Shown here: positions 27,599 through 38,625 of the stretch, in pieces
Position numbering within the stretch: position 1 is the first letter of the stretch
Layout: every line of letters begins with the position of its first letter
Source: Ogataea parapolymorpha DL-1
Taxonomy: Eukaryota; Ascomycota; Pichiomycetes; Pichiales; Pichiaceae
Assembly (NCBI RefSeq): GCF_000187245.1
Contig: NC_027863.1
Span: 866,735 to 930,734, forward strand
Length of the DNA stretch: 64,000 nucleotides
Direction of reading: 5' to 3'
Notes under the pieces: model-generated
Databases searched by the model: none
What the model was told of the DNA's origin: nothing
The model's input: the letters and a program-made list of their open reading frames with translations, nothing else
Program-made: the position numbers and the translations under genes

Positions 27599-28891
27599 TT
27601 AAGGAAGCGCTTTCTTGAGTCTCGACTCAACAGCGTCCAAGAAACCAGTGGTGGAAACATAGTCTTTCTTGTTGATCAGCAAAGCCAGGTCCTTAGTCAT
27701 GATTTGGTCTTGAGAAACGGTGTCGATCACAGCTTTTTCCAAAGTCTCTGCAAAAGTCACGACTTCTGGAGTGCCGTCCAATCTGCCTCTCTGAGCAATA
27801 CCCCTTGTCCATGCGAAAATGGAAGCAATGGAGTTGGTGGAGGTCTCCTTACCTTGTTGATGCTGTCTGAAGTGTCTAGTAACAGTACCGTGAGCAGCTT
27901 CAGACTCGAAAGCCTTTCCGTCCGGAGTCATCAAGACGGATGTCATCAGACCGAGAGAGCCAAATCCTTGAGCGACAATGTCAGATTGAACGTCACCATC
28001 ATAGTTCTTCAAAGCCAAAACGAATCCGCCCTTCGATTTGATCATCTGGGCAACCATGTCATCGATAAGTCTGTGCTCATACCAAATACCCTTTGATTCA
28101 AAGTCTTTTTTATACGTGGTTTCATAAATCTCCTGGAAGATATCTTTGAATCTGCCGTCATATTTCTTCAGAATTGTGTTTTTCGTAGACATGTACAGAG
28201 GGAGACCTCTATTCAGTGCCATCTTGAAAGAAGAATGAGCGAATCCTCGGATGCTCTCATCCGTATTGTACATTGCAAGACCAACACCTGAGCTCTTGTA
28301 GTCAAACACCTTAAACTTCTGGACCTCTCCACCGTCCTTAGGCGTGTAGACAAGCTCCAAGGAGCCGGCTCCAGGAATAACCAGGTCGGTTGCTTTGTAC
28401 TGGTCACCGTGAGCATGTCTACCAATAATGATTGGCTGTTGCCAACCAGGCACCAGGCGTGGGATTTCAATGCCTCCATCTTCCCCACCAATCACAATTG
28501 GCTCTCTGAAAACAGTTCCTCCCAATATGTTTCTGATGGTTCCGTTTGGCGAGACCCACATCTTCTTCAGTCCGAATTCCTTGACACGAGCCTCGTCAGG
28601 AGTGATAGTGGCGCACTTAACACCAACTCCGTACTGCTTGATGGCATTGGCAGCGTCGATAGTAATCTGGTCGTTCGTTTTATCTCTGGACAGAATTCCC
28701 AAGTCGTAGTACTTGAGGTCGACATCGAGGTAGGGCAAAATCAGTTTTTTCTTGATGATATCCCAGATGATTCTGGTCATTTCATCACCGTCCAGCTCCA
28801 CTATTGGAGCCTTGACCTTGATTTTGCCAAGAGCCCTGGACGTTGTTGAGAAACACCGGATCGAGGCGACCGAATGTCTGAAAGACTGCAT
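27599..28891 (-). CDS. IDP1: Mitochondrial NADP-dependent isocitrate dehydrogenase
   Basis: A 430-residue eukaryotic-type NADP-IDH. The N-terminal presequence ([22 protein letters not shown]) is Arg/Ser-rich. The catalytic body begins [17 protein letters not shown], then [17 protein letters not shown] (substrate loop) and the family signature [20 protein letters not shown]. Reaction: isocitrate plus NADP+ to 2-oxoglutarate, CO2 and NADPH. The C terminus ends KKALP with no PTS1 tripeptide, so this is the mitochondrial rather than the peroxisomal isoform. It lies in tandem 96 bp downstream of DIP5. Confidence 0.96.
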   Translation of the reverse strand: MQSFRHSVASIRCFSTTSRALGKIKVKAPIVELDGDEMTRIIWDIIKKKLILPYLDVDLKYYDLGILSRDKTNDQITIDAANAIKQYGVGVKCATITPDEARVKEFGLKKMWVSPNGTIRNILGGTVFREPIVIGGEDGGIEIPRLVPGWQQPIIIGRHAHGDQYKATDLVIPGAGSLELVYTPKDGGEVQKFKVFDYKSSGVGLAMYNTDESIRGFAHSSFKMALNRGLPLYMSTKNTILKKYDGRFKDIFQEIYETTYKKDFESKGIWYEHRLIDDMVAQMIKSKGGFVLALKNYDGDVQSDIVAQGFGSLGLMTSVLMTPDGKAFESEAAHGTVTRHFRQHQQGKETSTNSIASIFAWTRGIAQRGRLDGTPEVVTFAETLEKAVIDTVSQDQIMTKDLALLINKKDYVSTTGFLDAVESRLKKALP

Positions 28892-28987
28892 AATTGACGA
28901 TATACTGGATGACTACTTTTTTTTTCACCTACGGATTCCGAATTTGTGACCCTGGGGTATTAATTACATAAGCGAATACCTGAGTAA

Positions 28988-30703
28988 TTAGAAGACGTAA
29001 CCAACTGTGTGATCGTAGAACCAGCTCAGGTCCTTCTTGCCTCCCCTGGCCACCTTGCGTTCTTCCTCGAGTCTCTCGAATTCTTCTGTTTCTAGATCAA
29101 TGACATCTTTGTATGTGACAAGGTCTGCCTCTTCCGGCTTGACCGTCTTGGTCTTTTTGATGATCTTGTAACCGAAAAGAGCAATCAGGAAAACTGGAAT
29201 ACCAATGTATGAGGTGATGAATGTCTTGTAGTCAAAGCCACCGATGAACACAGTGAACGATTTGGTGATCGAAATCAAGCAGCAGAAGAAAAGAGAGAAC
29301 CATGTTCCGTATGGTTGCAATGGAGCATAGTAGATGAACTTCTTTCTGTCGTAACCCTGCGCCTTGACAGCTCTGCAGAAGTAGATGTACGTGACCAGGA
29401 TGGAGATCCAAGTGATCAGACCGAAGATAGACACCACGTTGACGAAGTAGTTGAAGATCTTCGAAGATGATGACGAGCACACCATGAAGGCCAGCAGACA
29501 GAACAAACTGGCAAAGATCAAAGCGTAAACAGGGACACCGCGCTTGTTCGTTCTGGAGAAGATCTCTGGGAACATTCCGTTGGCGGAGAGCGCGTAAACG
29601 TTTCTGGTTGCAATATAGAGGTCTGAGTTCGTGGCCGAGAAAATGAAAAGAAGAACACAGGCATTGATCAGATGAGGCAATCCGCTAATATCAGCATTTC
29701 TGATGGCAACCACGAAAGGCGAAGCACTTGCCGAGGTCGAAGCTTTCTTGGCCGTCATTAGCTGTGGATCGTTGTAGGCGACGCAGCAGCCAAGCAGGAA
29801 CACAGACAGAACGTAAAAGATGATAATACGGTAGAAGGTGAGTCTGATAGCCTTCTTGATGGTATATCTTGGGTTTCTGGCCTCACCGAATGTGATACCG
29901 ACCAGCTCGGTACCGAGGTAGGCAAAGACTGCCGTCACCAGAACAGACCAAAAAGCGACGAATTTTGCTGTTCCTTGATCTTCAACACCACTATATGGTG
30001 CGAACGAGCCGGGATTGTGCCAGTATCTAAAACCAATTCTGTCGTGAGTTGGCGACCCTCCCAACATGATGCAAAGTAGCAATAAAATGAGACCAAGCAC
30101 AGTGAGGACTTTGAGCGATGAGAGCCAGAACTCGAACTCACCAAAGAACTTCACGCCGAAGTAGTTGATGGAAATCACCACCACCATTAGAATGGCAACC
30201 CAGACACCAGGGTTGACGCGATCGGCAGACACCCAATACTGCATAACCAGCGAGCCTGCCACCATTTGGTTAGGCGAGACGATGAGGTATTTGCACAAGT
30301 AAGAGATACCAACAGCAAAGCCAAGGGCCTCGTCACAGTATCTCTTGGCGTAACCAGCAAAACCTTCTGGAAGAGGAATGAAACTTGCCATTTCTCCAAG
30401 TGCGCACATGACGAAATAAACAACCAAGCCCACCAATGAGTAAGAGACCAAGACACTACCAGGACCGGCATTCGCCAGAGACGACGAGGTACCAATCAGC
30501 AAACCCGTACCCAGGGCACCTCCAATGGCAATCATGGTAATATGACGAGATTTGAGATCTTTCTTCAGTTGATGGCCATCCTCGAGAGCTAACGGTTCTG
30601 TGCCGGCGCCGAAAGGCGACTTTTGCATCTCGAGAGCATAGTCCCGGGTGTGGACTGAGATAAGGGACTGTGCTCCAGATCCAGTCGCGTATTCCTTACC
30701 CAT
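28988..30703 (-). CDS. DIP5: Dicarboxylic amino acid permease Dip5
   Basis: A 571-residue amino-acid permease of the yeast AAT family with about 12 membrane spans. It begins with a hydrophilic leader, then LKSRHITMIAIGGALGTGLLIG. It tracks S. cerevisiae Dip5 through ADRVNPGVW, VKFFGEFEFWLSSLKV, GGSPTHDRIGFRYW, IFNYFVNVVSIFG and FDYKTFITSYIG to the C-terminal SWFYDHTVGYVF (Dip5: EWFYEKFLGNIF). Dip5 imports glutamate and aspartate at the plasma membrane and is controlled by amino-acid sensing and endocytosis in yeast. The upstream gap to RRN7 is 253 bp. Confidence 0.92.
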   Translation of the reverse strand: MGKEYATGSGAQSLISVHTRDYALEMQKSPFGAGTEPLALEDGHQLKKDLKSRHITMIAIGGALGTGLLIGTSSSLANAGPGSVLVSYSLVGLVVYFVMCALGEMASFIPLPEGFAGYAKRYCDEALGFAVGISYLCKYLIVSPNQMVAGSLVMQYWVSADRVNPGVWVAILMVVVISINYFGVKFFGEFEFWLSSLKVLTVLGLILLLLCIMLGGSPTHDRIGFRYWHNPGSFAPYSGVEDQGTAKFVAFWSVLVTAVFAYLGTELVGITFGEARNPRYTIKKAIRLTFYRIIIFYVLSVFLLGCCVAYNDPQLMTAKKASTSASASPFVVAIRNADISGLPHLINACVLLFIFSATNSDLYIATRNVYALSANGMFPEIFSRTNKRGVPVYALIFASLFCLLAFMVCSSSSSKIFNYFVNVVSIFGLITWISILVTYIYFCRAVKAQGYDRKKFIYYAPLQPYGTWFSLFFCCLISITKSFTVFIGGFDYKTFITSYIGIPVFLIALFGYKIIKKTKTVKPEEADLVTYKDVIDLETEEFERLEEERKVARGGKKDLSWFYDHTVGYVF

Positions 30704-30956
30704 ACTAGAGAGTTACTTGATATTTAGATGATTACTTTTTTCACAGCGGGGATGAAAATCTTTTTACGTGATTCCAGCCAATACGAAGTGTGACATAATA
30801 GGGTCTTGGCATGACGGCACTAAAATCTGTTGTTCTGTATGCAGCTACCGTTCAAATTTAAGTATGTAGTGCCGTACGATATGCACGGTTGTGATCGGTT
30901 TGCAGAACTTTTTTTAGAAAACAAACGGCAACGTGTTTCCGAAAACGGAACTCGCG
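30704..30956. promoter_or_regulatory. DIP5 upstream region / RRN7 3' end
   Basis: A 253 bp region containing the DIP5 promoter and the 3' flank of RRN7. AT-rich blocks lie near both ends (TACTTTTTT near 30733, AACTTTTTTTAG near 30908). I see no RNA gene or repeat. No confident GATA, Stp1 or TATA element can be named. Confidence 0.4.
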
Positions 30957-32375
30957 TCATTGATAAGCTGATATGGTGCCCAACATCTTCAGGGCCCAAC
31001 TGACCAGCCTATCAATAATGGGCGTCCGTAGCCCATAATGCGCACGCATTTCTGCTTTTAATACGGCTATCAACTCCGCCTCGTTATAGTCGTGGTCGCC
31101 TGAAGATTCGGCGTACGCTCGGTAATCTGTCACCAATTGCGTCAAAGGGTCTTCTTCCGTTTCAGCGCGAGACGGTAGGTCGAAAATGTTGAAGAGTCTG
31201 CTAGTCATCATCTTCTGCATGTGATATTTGGTGTTGGTGTCGTCTACCACGTTTTCCTTCGAGATAATAGGCAGTATGCTTGTCTCGAAAAAGTCGAGAT
31301 ATTCTGCTGTTTGCTTGTCAGTCCAGCTGACAAGATCCAGAAAACCGGACTTGTTAACTATCTGGTTCTGCATCACAATCTTATTGTGTTTGGTTGCAGC
31401 CCTGGACTCGTGCAGCAATTTCCAGACCTTGTATTTTGTTGCATTCGTTTTGAAATGTCCGCACGCCGTCACTATCAAAAGCGCCCAAAGTTTCAACTCC
31501 GGATGGTGCGCGCCGCGCATGTCTATACCCATGTCTATTTTAGCCAGCTCGATGAAATTCGACACCTCCTCAATTATCTCCAAAGGCAACCGTAGCTGCA
31601 AAACGGTCTTAGTCAGCAACGGATACCAATTGATAGGGGGCGCAAATTCGCTACTTATTCCAAGAATATGCATTGTGTGTTTCATTTTCGCAAAATGGTC
31701 GACCCTATCTCCCGCAGCGCCGTGGAAGACTCTCAGGGCATGCACTGGAACACGCAGCCGCAGATCCAAAGGAATAACATTTTCTGCTCGTAGATAAGGC
31801 AACTCTCCGCTACATGCCAGACCCCAAAGGTCGCTAAAATAGACAGGGAGTTTCATTCGAACAAGTCCAAGGTAGCAAAACACCAAGAGGTCAGAAACAG
31901 TGGGCACGCTTGAAAAATCAGCCATCTGGCTCAAAACGGCATTCGAGTCTTTTTTGGTATGTTTGTGAAGAAGGTATATTGCCCAGTACCGCTTTACCAC
32001 CGACTGGTATCCTTGGGGAAGCTTGAGCTTGTCCTCGAGGGTCTCAGTTTGTCTCATCAGGATGATCTGTAAACATTGCACAAGAAGCTTGCGTAATTCC
32101 ATACCGTGTGCATAGTCTCGCTGCTGCTCTTGCAGAAACTGCTGGCTTCGAAGGTCTTTTGCGGCTGTGTTTGTGAGGCCAGCGACGTTTCGCAAACGTC
32201 GCGAATAGGTGCCCATTGTTTGTTTGTCCAGCTGATCTTCCTCATCATCTATCTCAATGTCGTTTTCGTTCACATGTCCGTAAAAACAGACATTTCGCCC
32301 GTCGATTCGTTTCCACAGGTTCGAGGTGCAATTGTCCACCCCACACTGCGGCCCTCGGACGTATCCAGAGCTCAT
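30957..32375 (-). CDS. RRN7: Rrn7, RNA polymerase I core factor subunit (TAF1B/TFIIB-like)
   Basis: A 472-residue protein from the ATG at 32375. The N-terminal zinc ribbon has CGVDNC at about residues 10-15 and CFYGHV at about 29-34. The acidic DIEIDDEEDQ stretch follows, then the TFIIB-like cyclin-fold region (LRKLLVQCLQIILMRQTETLEDKL, then LPQGYQSVVKRYW). This is the Rrn7/TAF1B architecture. Rrn7 forms core factor with Rrn6 and Rrn11 on the rDNA promoter. No ATG lies further upstream in frame; a TTG at 32423 is not a start. Its start is 57 bp from the divergent TGS1 start, across a poly(dA:dT) tract. Confidence 0.88.
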   Translation of the reverse strand: MSSGYVRGPQCGVDNCTSNLWKRIDGRNVCFYGHVNENDIEIDDEEDQLDKQTMGTYSRRLRNVAGLTNTAAKDLRSQQFLQEQQRDYAHGMELRKLLVQCLQIILMRQTETLEDKLKLPQGYQSVVKRYWAIYLLHKHTKKDSNAVLSQMADFSSVPTVSDLLVFCYLGLVRMKLPVYFSDLWGLACSGELPYLRAENVIPLDLRLRVPVHALRVFHGAAGDRVDHFAKMKHTMHILGISSEFAPPINWYPLLTKTVLQLRLPLEIIEEVSNFIELAKIDMGIDMRGAHHPELKLWALLIVTACGHFKTNATKYKVWKLLHESRAATKHNKIVMQNQIVNKSGFLDLVSWTDKQTAEYLDFFETSILPIISKENVVDDTNTKYHMQKMMTSRLFNIFDLPSRAETEEDPLTQLVTDYRAYAESSGDHDYNEAELIAVLKAEMRAHYGLRTPIIDRLVSWALKMLGTISAYQ

Positions 32376-32432
32376 CGGAGATGACTTCGGATTGTAGTAT
32401 TTTTTTGGGATTTTTTTTTTCAAATATTCTTT
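32376..32432. promoter_or_regulatory. Short bidirectional promoter RRN7 / TGS1
   Basis: Only 57 bp separate two divergent ATGs. The middle carries T-rich runs (TTTTTTGGGATTTTTTTTTT), a poly(dA:dT) tract likely to exclude nucleosomes. Both products act on RNA biogenesis (Pol I initiation; cap hypermethylation), so shared control is plausible. Confidence 0.6.
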
Positions 32433-33197
32433 ATGGAGACGGAGATTCTCGACAGACGGGAAAAGATCCCCAAAGATCTCGTAAAATACTGGAAATCGCG
32501 CTACACACTATTCAGCAAGTTTGACGATGGCATCAAACTGACCAGAGAACTGTGGTTCAGCGTGACTCCGCAAGATCTTGCCGTATACACTGCAAAATTT
32601 ATTAGACATTGCTATCCAGACACCCAGACTGTGCTCGATCTGTTTTGTGGCGGCGGCGGTAACTCCATCCAATTCATCAGAGTATATCAAAAGTGTGTTT
32701 GTGTCGACTACAACGAGGTAAATCTCGCATGTACGGCTAATAATGTGCATGTCTATTTCGACCAAAACCAACTCGACCAGGCCGGAAAAAGCTTGCAGCT
32801 GCTCAATTGTGATTGGAAATACGCCCTCCCCAATGATAACCCCGAGGATCCTGTTGCATACGCTCAAACTCAAAGTATAGTGAAGAGTCTCAAAGTGGAC
32901 ATTATATTTGCATCTCCGCCGTGGGGCGGTCCAAAGTACCTCGACCAGGAGACTTTTGATTTGCGCGCGCTTGAACCATTACCGCTAGACGACCTTCTGA
33001 GAAGCTGCCTACAAATCTCGGATAAGATAGTGCTTTTCCTGCCGCGAAACTCTGACCTGGACCAGTTACACCGAATGTCGATGGAAGTCTTCGGCCCTGC
33101 AGTGAAAGTGCGGGTCACAAAGGCCAAGATAAACGGCAGGATCAAAGGACTGCTTTGTTTTTGGGGATCTAATTTTTACGATTATCAGCGAAACTAA
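32433..33197 (+). CDS. TGS1: Trimethylguanosine synthase Tgs1
   Basis: A 254-residue Rossmann-fold methyltransferase. The N terminus KIPKDLVKYWKSRYTLFSKFD and the following WFSVTPQDLA are typical of Tgs1. SAM motif I is VLDLFCGGGGN and the catalytic motif is ASPPWGGP. A C-terminal strand RIKGLLCFWG follows. Reaction: N2-dimethylation of the m7G cap of snRNAs and snoRNAs in the nucleolus. The length is minimal, like fungal Tgs1 without the long animal N terminus. Confidence 0.93.
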   Translation: METEILDRREKIPKDLVKYWKSRYTLFSKFDDGIKLTRELWFSVTPQDLAVYTAKFIRHCYPDTQTVLDLFCGGGGNSIQFIRVYQKCVCVDYNEVNLACTANNVHVYFDQNQLDQAGKSLQLLNCDWKYALPNDNPEDPVAYAQTQSIVKSLKVDIIFASPPWGGPKYLDQETFDLRALEPLPLDDLLRSCLQISDKIVLFLPRNSDLDQLHRMSMEVFGPAVKVRVTKAKINGRIKGLLCFWGSNFYDYQRN

Positions 33198-33291
33198 ATT
33201 AGTGCACTAAAAAATAATCGAAAAATAGTGAAACAGAGGGCAACCCTGGAATGATTCACCACTTTATCAATTAATAAAAAGAGGGAATCCC

Positions 33292-34677
33292 ATGTCCCGA
33301 ATAGAATATACTCCAACAAGGCCACTAACCTTATCCGAGTCACCGTCAGGTGTTCCACCAGACGGGTTCTGCCAGCAGCTCGATCTGATTGTCCGACTGG
33401 TGTATATCATGACGGGAGAATGTCCTCTGGACGTGTCGCGGCAACAGGTCATCCATTTCTTCAAACCCATTTCTGCCTATGCAGGGTATCTGTCGATTAC
33501 TGCGTGGCTGTTTGCTCAGATCCCCCAGGTTATAAAAAACTACTCAGAGAAGTCAGTTGACGGGCTTTCACTTGGGTTTCTGTGCTGCTGGTTTGCCGGG
33601 GACCTGCTCAATTTTATGAGTTGTTTGATGACGGATGCTTTGCTATTCCAGATCCTGCTCAGCTCGTATTATCTCATCATCGACATAGTTTTGGCCGGGC
33701 AGTTTTACTACTATAGTCGGCTGTATCACAATCCTCAGTCCCGCTTTTACCATCAAAGACGTGCCAAGCGGCTCGGTGAGATCAAAACTCCTCGTACAGC
33801 GCTTCGAACAGCTCTGAATGCTCATCCTGTGCGCGAAATCGACGCAGACTCCATTGATCGCGCCTACGTTCCTGCAGAACATATATCTTCCGCTATTCCG
33901 ATAGAGAGGCAACAACAACCAAATAACCTGAACATAACAAACAGCATAACGAAGCTGATTAGCTCGAGCTTCATCATGGGGTTTAGCAGGGCCGAAGCTG
34001 CCCCGATCTACTCACCAATGTCCATACCGGATAAGACCAACAACTCCGCATTACTAAAAATATTCCATGCATTAATAACACTCTCCGTCCATCAGGTGGG
34101 AACAATCCTGGCCTGGTGTTGCACTTTCTTGTATATCAGTTCCAGATTTCCCCAAATATTGACCAATAACAAACTCAAATCGACGCGTGGCATTTCCCCC
34201 AAGTTTGTCATCTGCGCGCTTTTGGGTAACTTGTGCTACTCGATGTCGTTGGCAACATGCAAAAACTCCCTTAGTGGCGGTGACACGTCACGGGATTTCT
34301 GGCGGGCCGAGCTCAGCTACCTTTTGGGAGCCATGGGCACGGTGGCCCTTGATTGTACGTTGCTCCTGCAATGGTACAAATGGGATTACAACAAAGGTAC
34401 CGTCAAATCTCCCGAAATAGAAGCACCCGCGATGAGAAGAGAAAGTATATCTGCGGAGAATTACATCAAACTGAAAAAGTCAAAGTCGCCTGCCACAGGG
34501 TCAGCATTCATTAAAATCCCAATGTCCCCGCATCACGTTCGCAAGCTGAGTGAAAACACGCCACTGTCGCCTATCGACTTTCTTCTGGACGACTATATGG
34601 CGAACGCACAACTTTACAAGGGCAAAAAACAGTTCGATGAGGTTTTGAAGCTGTCAAACTACGGATCGATATCTTAA
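33292..34677 (+). CDS. PQ-loop vacuolar transporter (Ypq/Stm1-like)
   Basis: A 461-residue seven-TM protein with two PQ-loop repeats. The first is AQIPQVIKNYSEKSVDGLSLGFL (about residues 77-99) and the second is SRFPQILTNNKLKSTRGISPKF (about residues 284-305). A long cytosolic loop of about 110 residues separates the two halves and a ~90-residue hydrophilic C-terminal tail ends the protein. PQ-loop proteins of this class export basic amino acids from the vacuole or lysosome (Ypq1-3, PQLC2). Both the loop and the tail are longer than in S. cerevisiae Ypq1, so orthology to a particular Ypq is unresolved. Confidence 0.8.
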   Translation: MSRIEYTPTRPLTLSESPSGVPPDGFCQQLDLIVRLVYIMTGECPLDVSRQQVIHFFKPISAYAGYLSITAWLFAQIPQVIKNYSEKSVDGLSLGFLCCWFAGDLLNFMSCLMTDALLFQILLSSYYLIIDIVLAGQFYYYSRLYHNPQSRFYHQRRAKRLGEIKTPRTALRTALNAHPVREIDADSIDRAYVPAEHISSAIPIERQQQPNNLNITNSITKLISSSFIMGFSRAEAAPIYSPMSIPDKTNNSALLKIFHALITLSVHQVGTILAWCCTFLYISSRFPQILTNNKLKSTRGISPKFVICALLGNLCYSMSLATCKNSLSGGDTSRDFWRAELSYLLGAMGTVALDCTLLLQWYKWDYNKGTVKSPEIEAPAMRRESISAENYIKLKKSKSPATGSAFIKIPMSPHHVRKLSENTPLSPIDFLLDDYMANAQLYKGKKQFDEVLKLSNYGSIS

Positions 34678-34916
34678 TCAGATCACTTGCCTATTCTGGA
34701 AGCCGCACCAGTACTAGTTGGGATAGCGTAAATGCTCAAAACTGATGTGTTTATGTGTGACGCACTACCTAAAATATGAGGGTGGCAAAGAGAGTAAAAT
34801 TTGGGGTTCATTAAGTAGGTTCCATAATTTACAAACCTGTTCTGAATAGAGAGTCACCAATCCAGTTGCCCCAAAACCTTGTCAAAATCATTAGCATCGC
34901 TGAGCATCTATTATAA

Positions 34917-36176
<1,260 letters not shown>

Positions 36177-36309
36177 CTGCAAGGCAGTTACGTATTAGTT
36201 TCAACTTGCTAGCATGAATTTCTATCGGGTACGGTTGCTTGACAACGATTTTCTTTGTGTCTCTATTACTGCTATAAAACATGAAAAGATTGGATTTTTT
36301 TGACAGTTT

Positions 36310-38541
36310 CTAGTAATTGCTTAAATCTGCTCTTTTCCTTTTGTTGATCCCGTGCTGCTCTGTGTGCTTCCTTTTTTTATCTATATTATTAGATTGTCTC
36401 TTCTTTAGCAGCGGAAGCTTTTGGTCTGCCTCATCTTGCGGCTCTATGCTTACGTTTCTCTCTTCCCTGGTGGCTCCTTTGAACAGCCCGGTTGTGTCAT
36501 TGATTATAACTTTGTAGGCCAATTTTTCTCCGCGCTGTTTATCAATGAACAGGCTCAGCACGTCGCCGTTGAAAAGTTTGGTTTTATTTCCTCTTTTCAG
36601 CTTTTGATCATTAACATAGCATCCATTGGTGCTCAGATCCAATATCCAGATGTCTTCCAATCCCATAGCTGGTGATTCGTAGATAGATGAGGCTGTTGTG
36701 ATTGGATGGCGTTTCTTAAGTATCACAGCATGGGTTTTGGATATTCTCTCATCCGAGATTGTATAGTCCAGTGTGTCTAGTCTTCCGATGGAGAAAAATG
36801 GCTGTCCTTGCTTGATATGGACCACCGGCTCGTACTTATTGGCAAGTTCCGATGCTATCAGTTTCAGAGTTAGGAAAGTTCCCGGGGGCACATTTTCGTC
36901 TTCTCTATTCTGTTCTTGTGGAGATAGAGGCTGAGAATCGATAAATTCTACCTCCTGTACTGACTCATCTATCTCGCCCACGCCAGCAGTGTGCGCTCGC
37001 TGACTTGGCTTTGGCACTTGTGGAACCTTGAAAACGGGTGGTTCTGCTTTCATACTCAAAGCTTGCGAAAGACGCTGCTGGTGAGACTGACTCTGAGAAA
37101 GACTCACCTGGGAGTCAACTGTGCTCATTTCGTTGATCCACGGATGATGGAGTGCCTGACGAGCATCTAGACGCAACGACACGTCGGTCTCCAGAAGTCT
37201 GTTCACAAAATCACGTCCTTCAAGCGATATTCCGTTCTCCTTTAACAAAGATTCGTGGTAATTTCCGTTTGTGATGTTTTTGAATAGCGTCTCCTGCGTA
37301 GACCCGCTGAAAGGCAAATGCGCAGTGAGAATAACAAATACAAGACACCCGATCGACCAGATGTCCACTTTGTTCGAGTAGGAATCTTCGAAAACGCGTC
37401 CTTTTCCCATGTATCGTTTTTTAGATGTAGCCATCTTGGCCCCGTATTTGCCAGAAATGACCTCAGGCGCAAGATAGGCCAATGTTCCGCAGAAAGTCTT
37501 CATGATGCTAGCAATGCCCTGGCGTTTTGCCAGCCCGAAGTCTGTTATTTTGACGGTTACAGGATCATCCTGCGCTATTAGGATGTTATCTGGCTTGAGG
37601 TCTCGATGCGATATACCTCTGGAATGCACATAGTCAATGGCCTGTAAGATTTGCTTCGCTATTTCACGGCCTGCAGCTTCTCCAACAGATCCGTAAGACG
37701 CCACAAAATCCATCAAATCTCCACCAGGGACAAACTCCATCACCAGATAGTAATTTTCCACGTCCTCGTAAGAAGCTTTTAATCTAACGATTCCTGGGTG
37801 GTCCAGCTTTTTGAGTATCTCCAATTCGCGAGTCACTCCATCCATACCCCCTGTTAATGCTTTCTTCTTGCTTATGATTTTCACAGCGTACGTTTCACCG
37901 GTGGCTCGTTCGATGGCCTTCTTGACTGTAGCAAAAGCACCCGAGCCAACGATTTCGTCTCGCACAATAAAATCCATATGTATCCCTGCATTTGAGCTAT
38001 TGCTGTTTCGCTCTGGCGTTTCGTCGCGCGCACCATTTTTCGGAAAGTGCACCACAAATCGTATCACGTCTGCGGCGACTCCTATGCCTATACTGATCTC
38101 GTCGCCCTGCGTCAAGATGTAGTTCGTTCCCTTGATCAATTTGGTCCCGTTGACCCATGTACCATTAGTAGCTGTGTCCTGGATCATCAAAGTACCATTT
38201 GCTCCCCCGTTGGAATTTTTGGTACTCATCCAGAGCTTAAAATGCTTGTTGCTGATCCTGTTGCTCTTGGTTTTCAACGGATAATCACAACTTTCTACTC
38301 TGCGTCCGAATATCCACTCCTGCTTATCCTCCAAGGTATCTGTTTTCAGAATCACGTCAATGTAGCCTTTTCCGCGACATATGTCTGTGCTGGTGGTGCA
38401 AATCAGCCTGCAAACCACCCCGGTACTGATCAGTTCCTGTGCAAGCACGTCATTGCCAGGCGCATCCCAGGCACTCGGTTGTGTCGGCTGAGTGGGTTGG
38501 GTTGTCTGGCCTTGATCTTTTTGAGAAGCCTCCCCGTTCAT
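36310..38541 (-). CDS. RAD53: DNA-damage checkpoint kinase Rad53 (Chk2)
   Basis: A 743-residue protein with the Rad53 layout. An N-terminal TQ cluster (TTQPTQPTQP) is followed by FHA1 (about 60-150: FGRR, SNRISNKHFKLW, TNGTWVNG). The kinase domain is at about 170-470 (GSGAFATV, AVKIISKK, HRDLKPDNILI, ITDFGLAK, CGTLAYLAPEV). FHA2 is at about 560-680 (FSIGRLDTLDY, RISKTHAVI, STNGCYVND), and the tail is basic and NLS-like (KKRKH, NKRKR). Two FHA domains are specific to Rad53; Chk2 and Dun1 have one. The start is ATG 38541. An MCB box lies 26 bp upstream, shared with divergent PUS7. Confidence 0.96.
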   Translation of the reverse strand: MNGEASQKDQGQTTQPTQPTQPSAWDAPGNDVLAQELISTGVVCRLICTTSTDICRGKGYIDVILKTDTLEDKQEWIFGRRVESCDYPLKTKSNRISNKHFKLWMSTKNSNGGANGTLMIQDTATNGTWVNGTKLIKGTNYILTQGDEISIGIGVAADVIRFVVHFPKNGARDETPERNSNSSNAGIHMDFIVRDEIVGSGAFATVKKAIERATGETYAVKIISKKKALTGGMDGVTRELEILKKLDHPGIVRLKASYEDVENYYLVMEFVPGGDLMDFVASYGSVGEAAGREIAKQILQAIDYVHSRGISHRDLKPDNILIAQDDPVTVKITDFGLAKRQGIASIMKTFCGTLAYLAPEVISGKYGAKMATSKKRYMGKGRVFEDSYSNKVDIWSIGCLVFVILTAHLPFSGSTQETLFKNITNGNYHESLLKENGISLEGRDFVNRLLETDVSLRLDARQALHHPWINEMSTVDSQVSLSQSQSHQQRLSQALSMKAEPPVFKVPQVPKPSQRAHTAGVGEIDESVQEVEFIDSQPLSPQEQNREDENVPPGTFLTLKLIASELANKYEPVVHIKQGQPFFSIGRLDTLDYTISDERISKTHAVILKKRHPITTASSIYESPAMGLEDIWILDLSTNGCYVNDQKLKRGNKTKLFNGDVLSLFIDKQRGEKLAYKVIINDTTGLFKGATREERNVSIEPQDEADQKLPLLKKRQSNNIDKKRKHTEQHGINKRKRADLSNY

Positions 38542-38566
38542 GAAAAACAAGTGGAGACTTTATCAG

Positions 38567-38572
38567 ACGCGT
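38567..38572. promoter_or_regulatory. MCB element between RAD53 and PUS7
   Basis: ACGCGT inside the 10-bp palindrome AGACGCGTCT (38565-38574), 26 bp upstream of the RAD53 ATG in an 84 bp bidirectional promoter. Consensus for MBF; consistent with G1/S expression of a replication-checkpoint kinase. Assigned by consensus only. Confidence 0.55.
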
Positions 38573-38625
38573 CTCGTTTATTGAAAATGATCAAAAAAAT
38601 AAACTAAAAAAAAAATAATTTTCAC

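Noticed and set aside
34182..34187. ACGCGT within the PQ-loop gene
   Set aside because: It is inside coding sequence, far from any start, so it is not counted as an MCB promoter element.
38047..38607. A 186-codon frame antisense to the RAD53 FHA1 region, running into the RAD53 promoter
   Set aside because: It overlaps conserved RAD53 coding sequence and has no family resemblance; nothing suggests a real gene.
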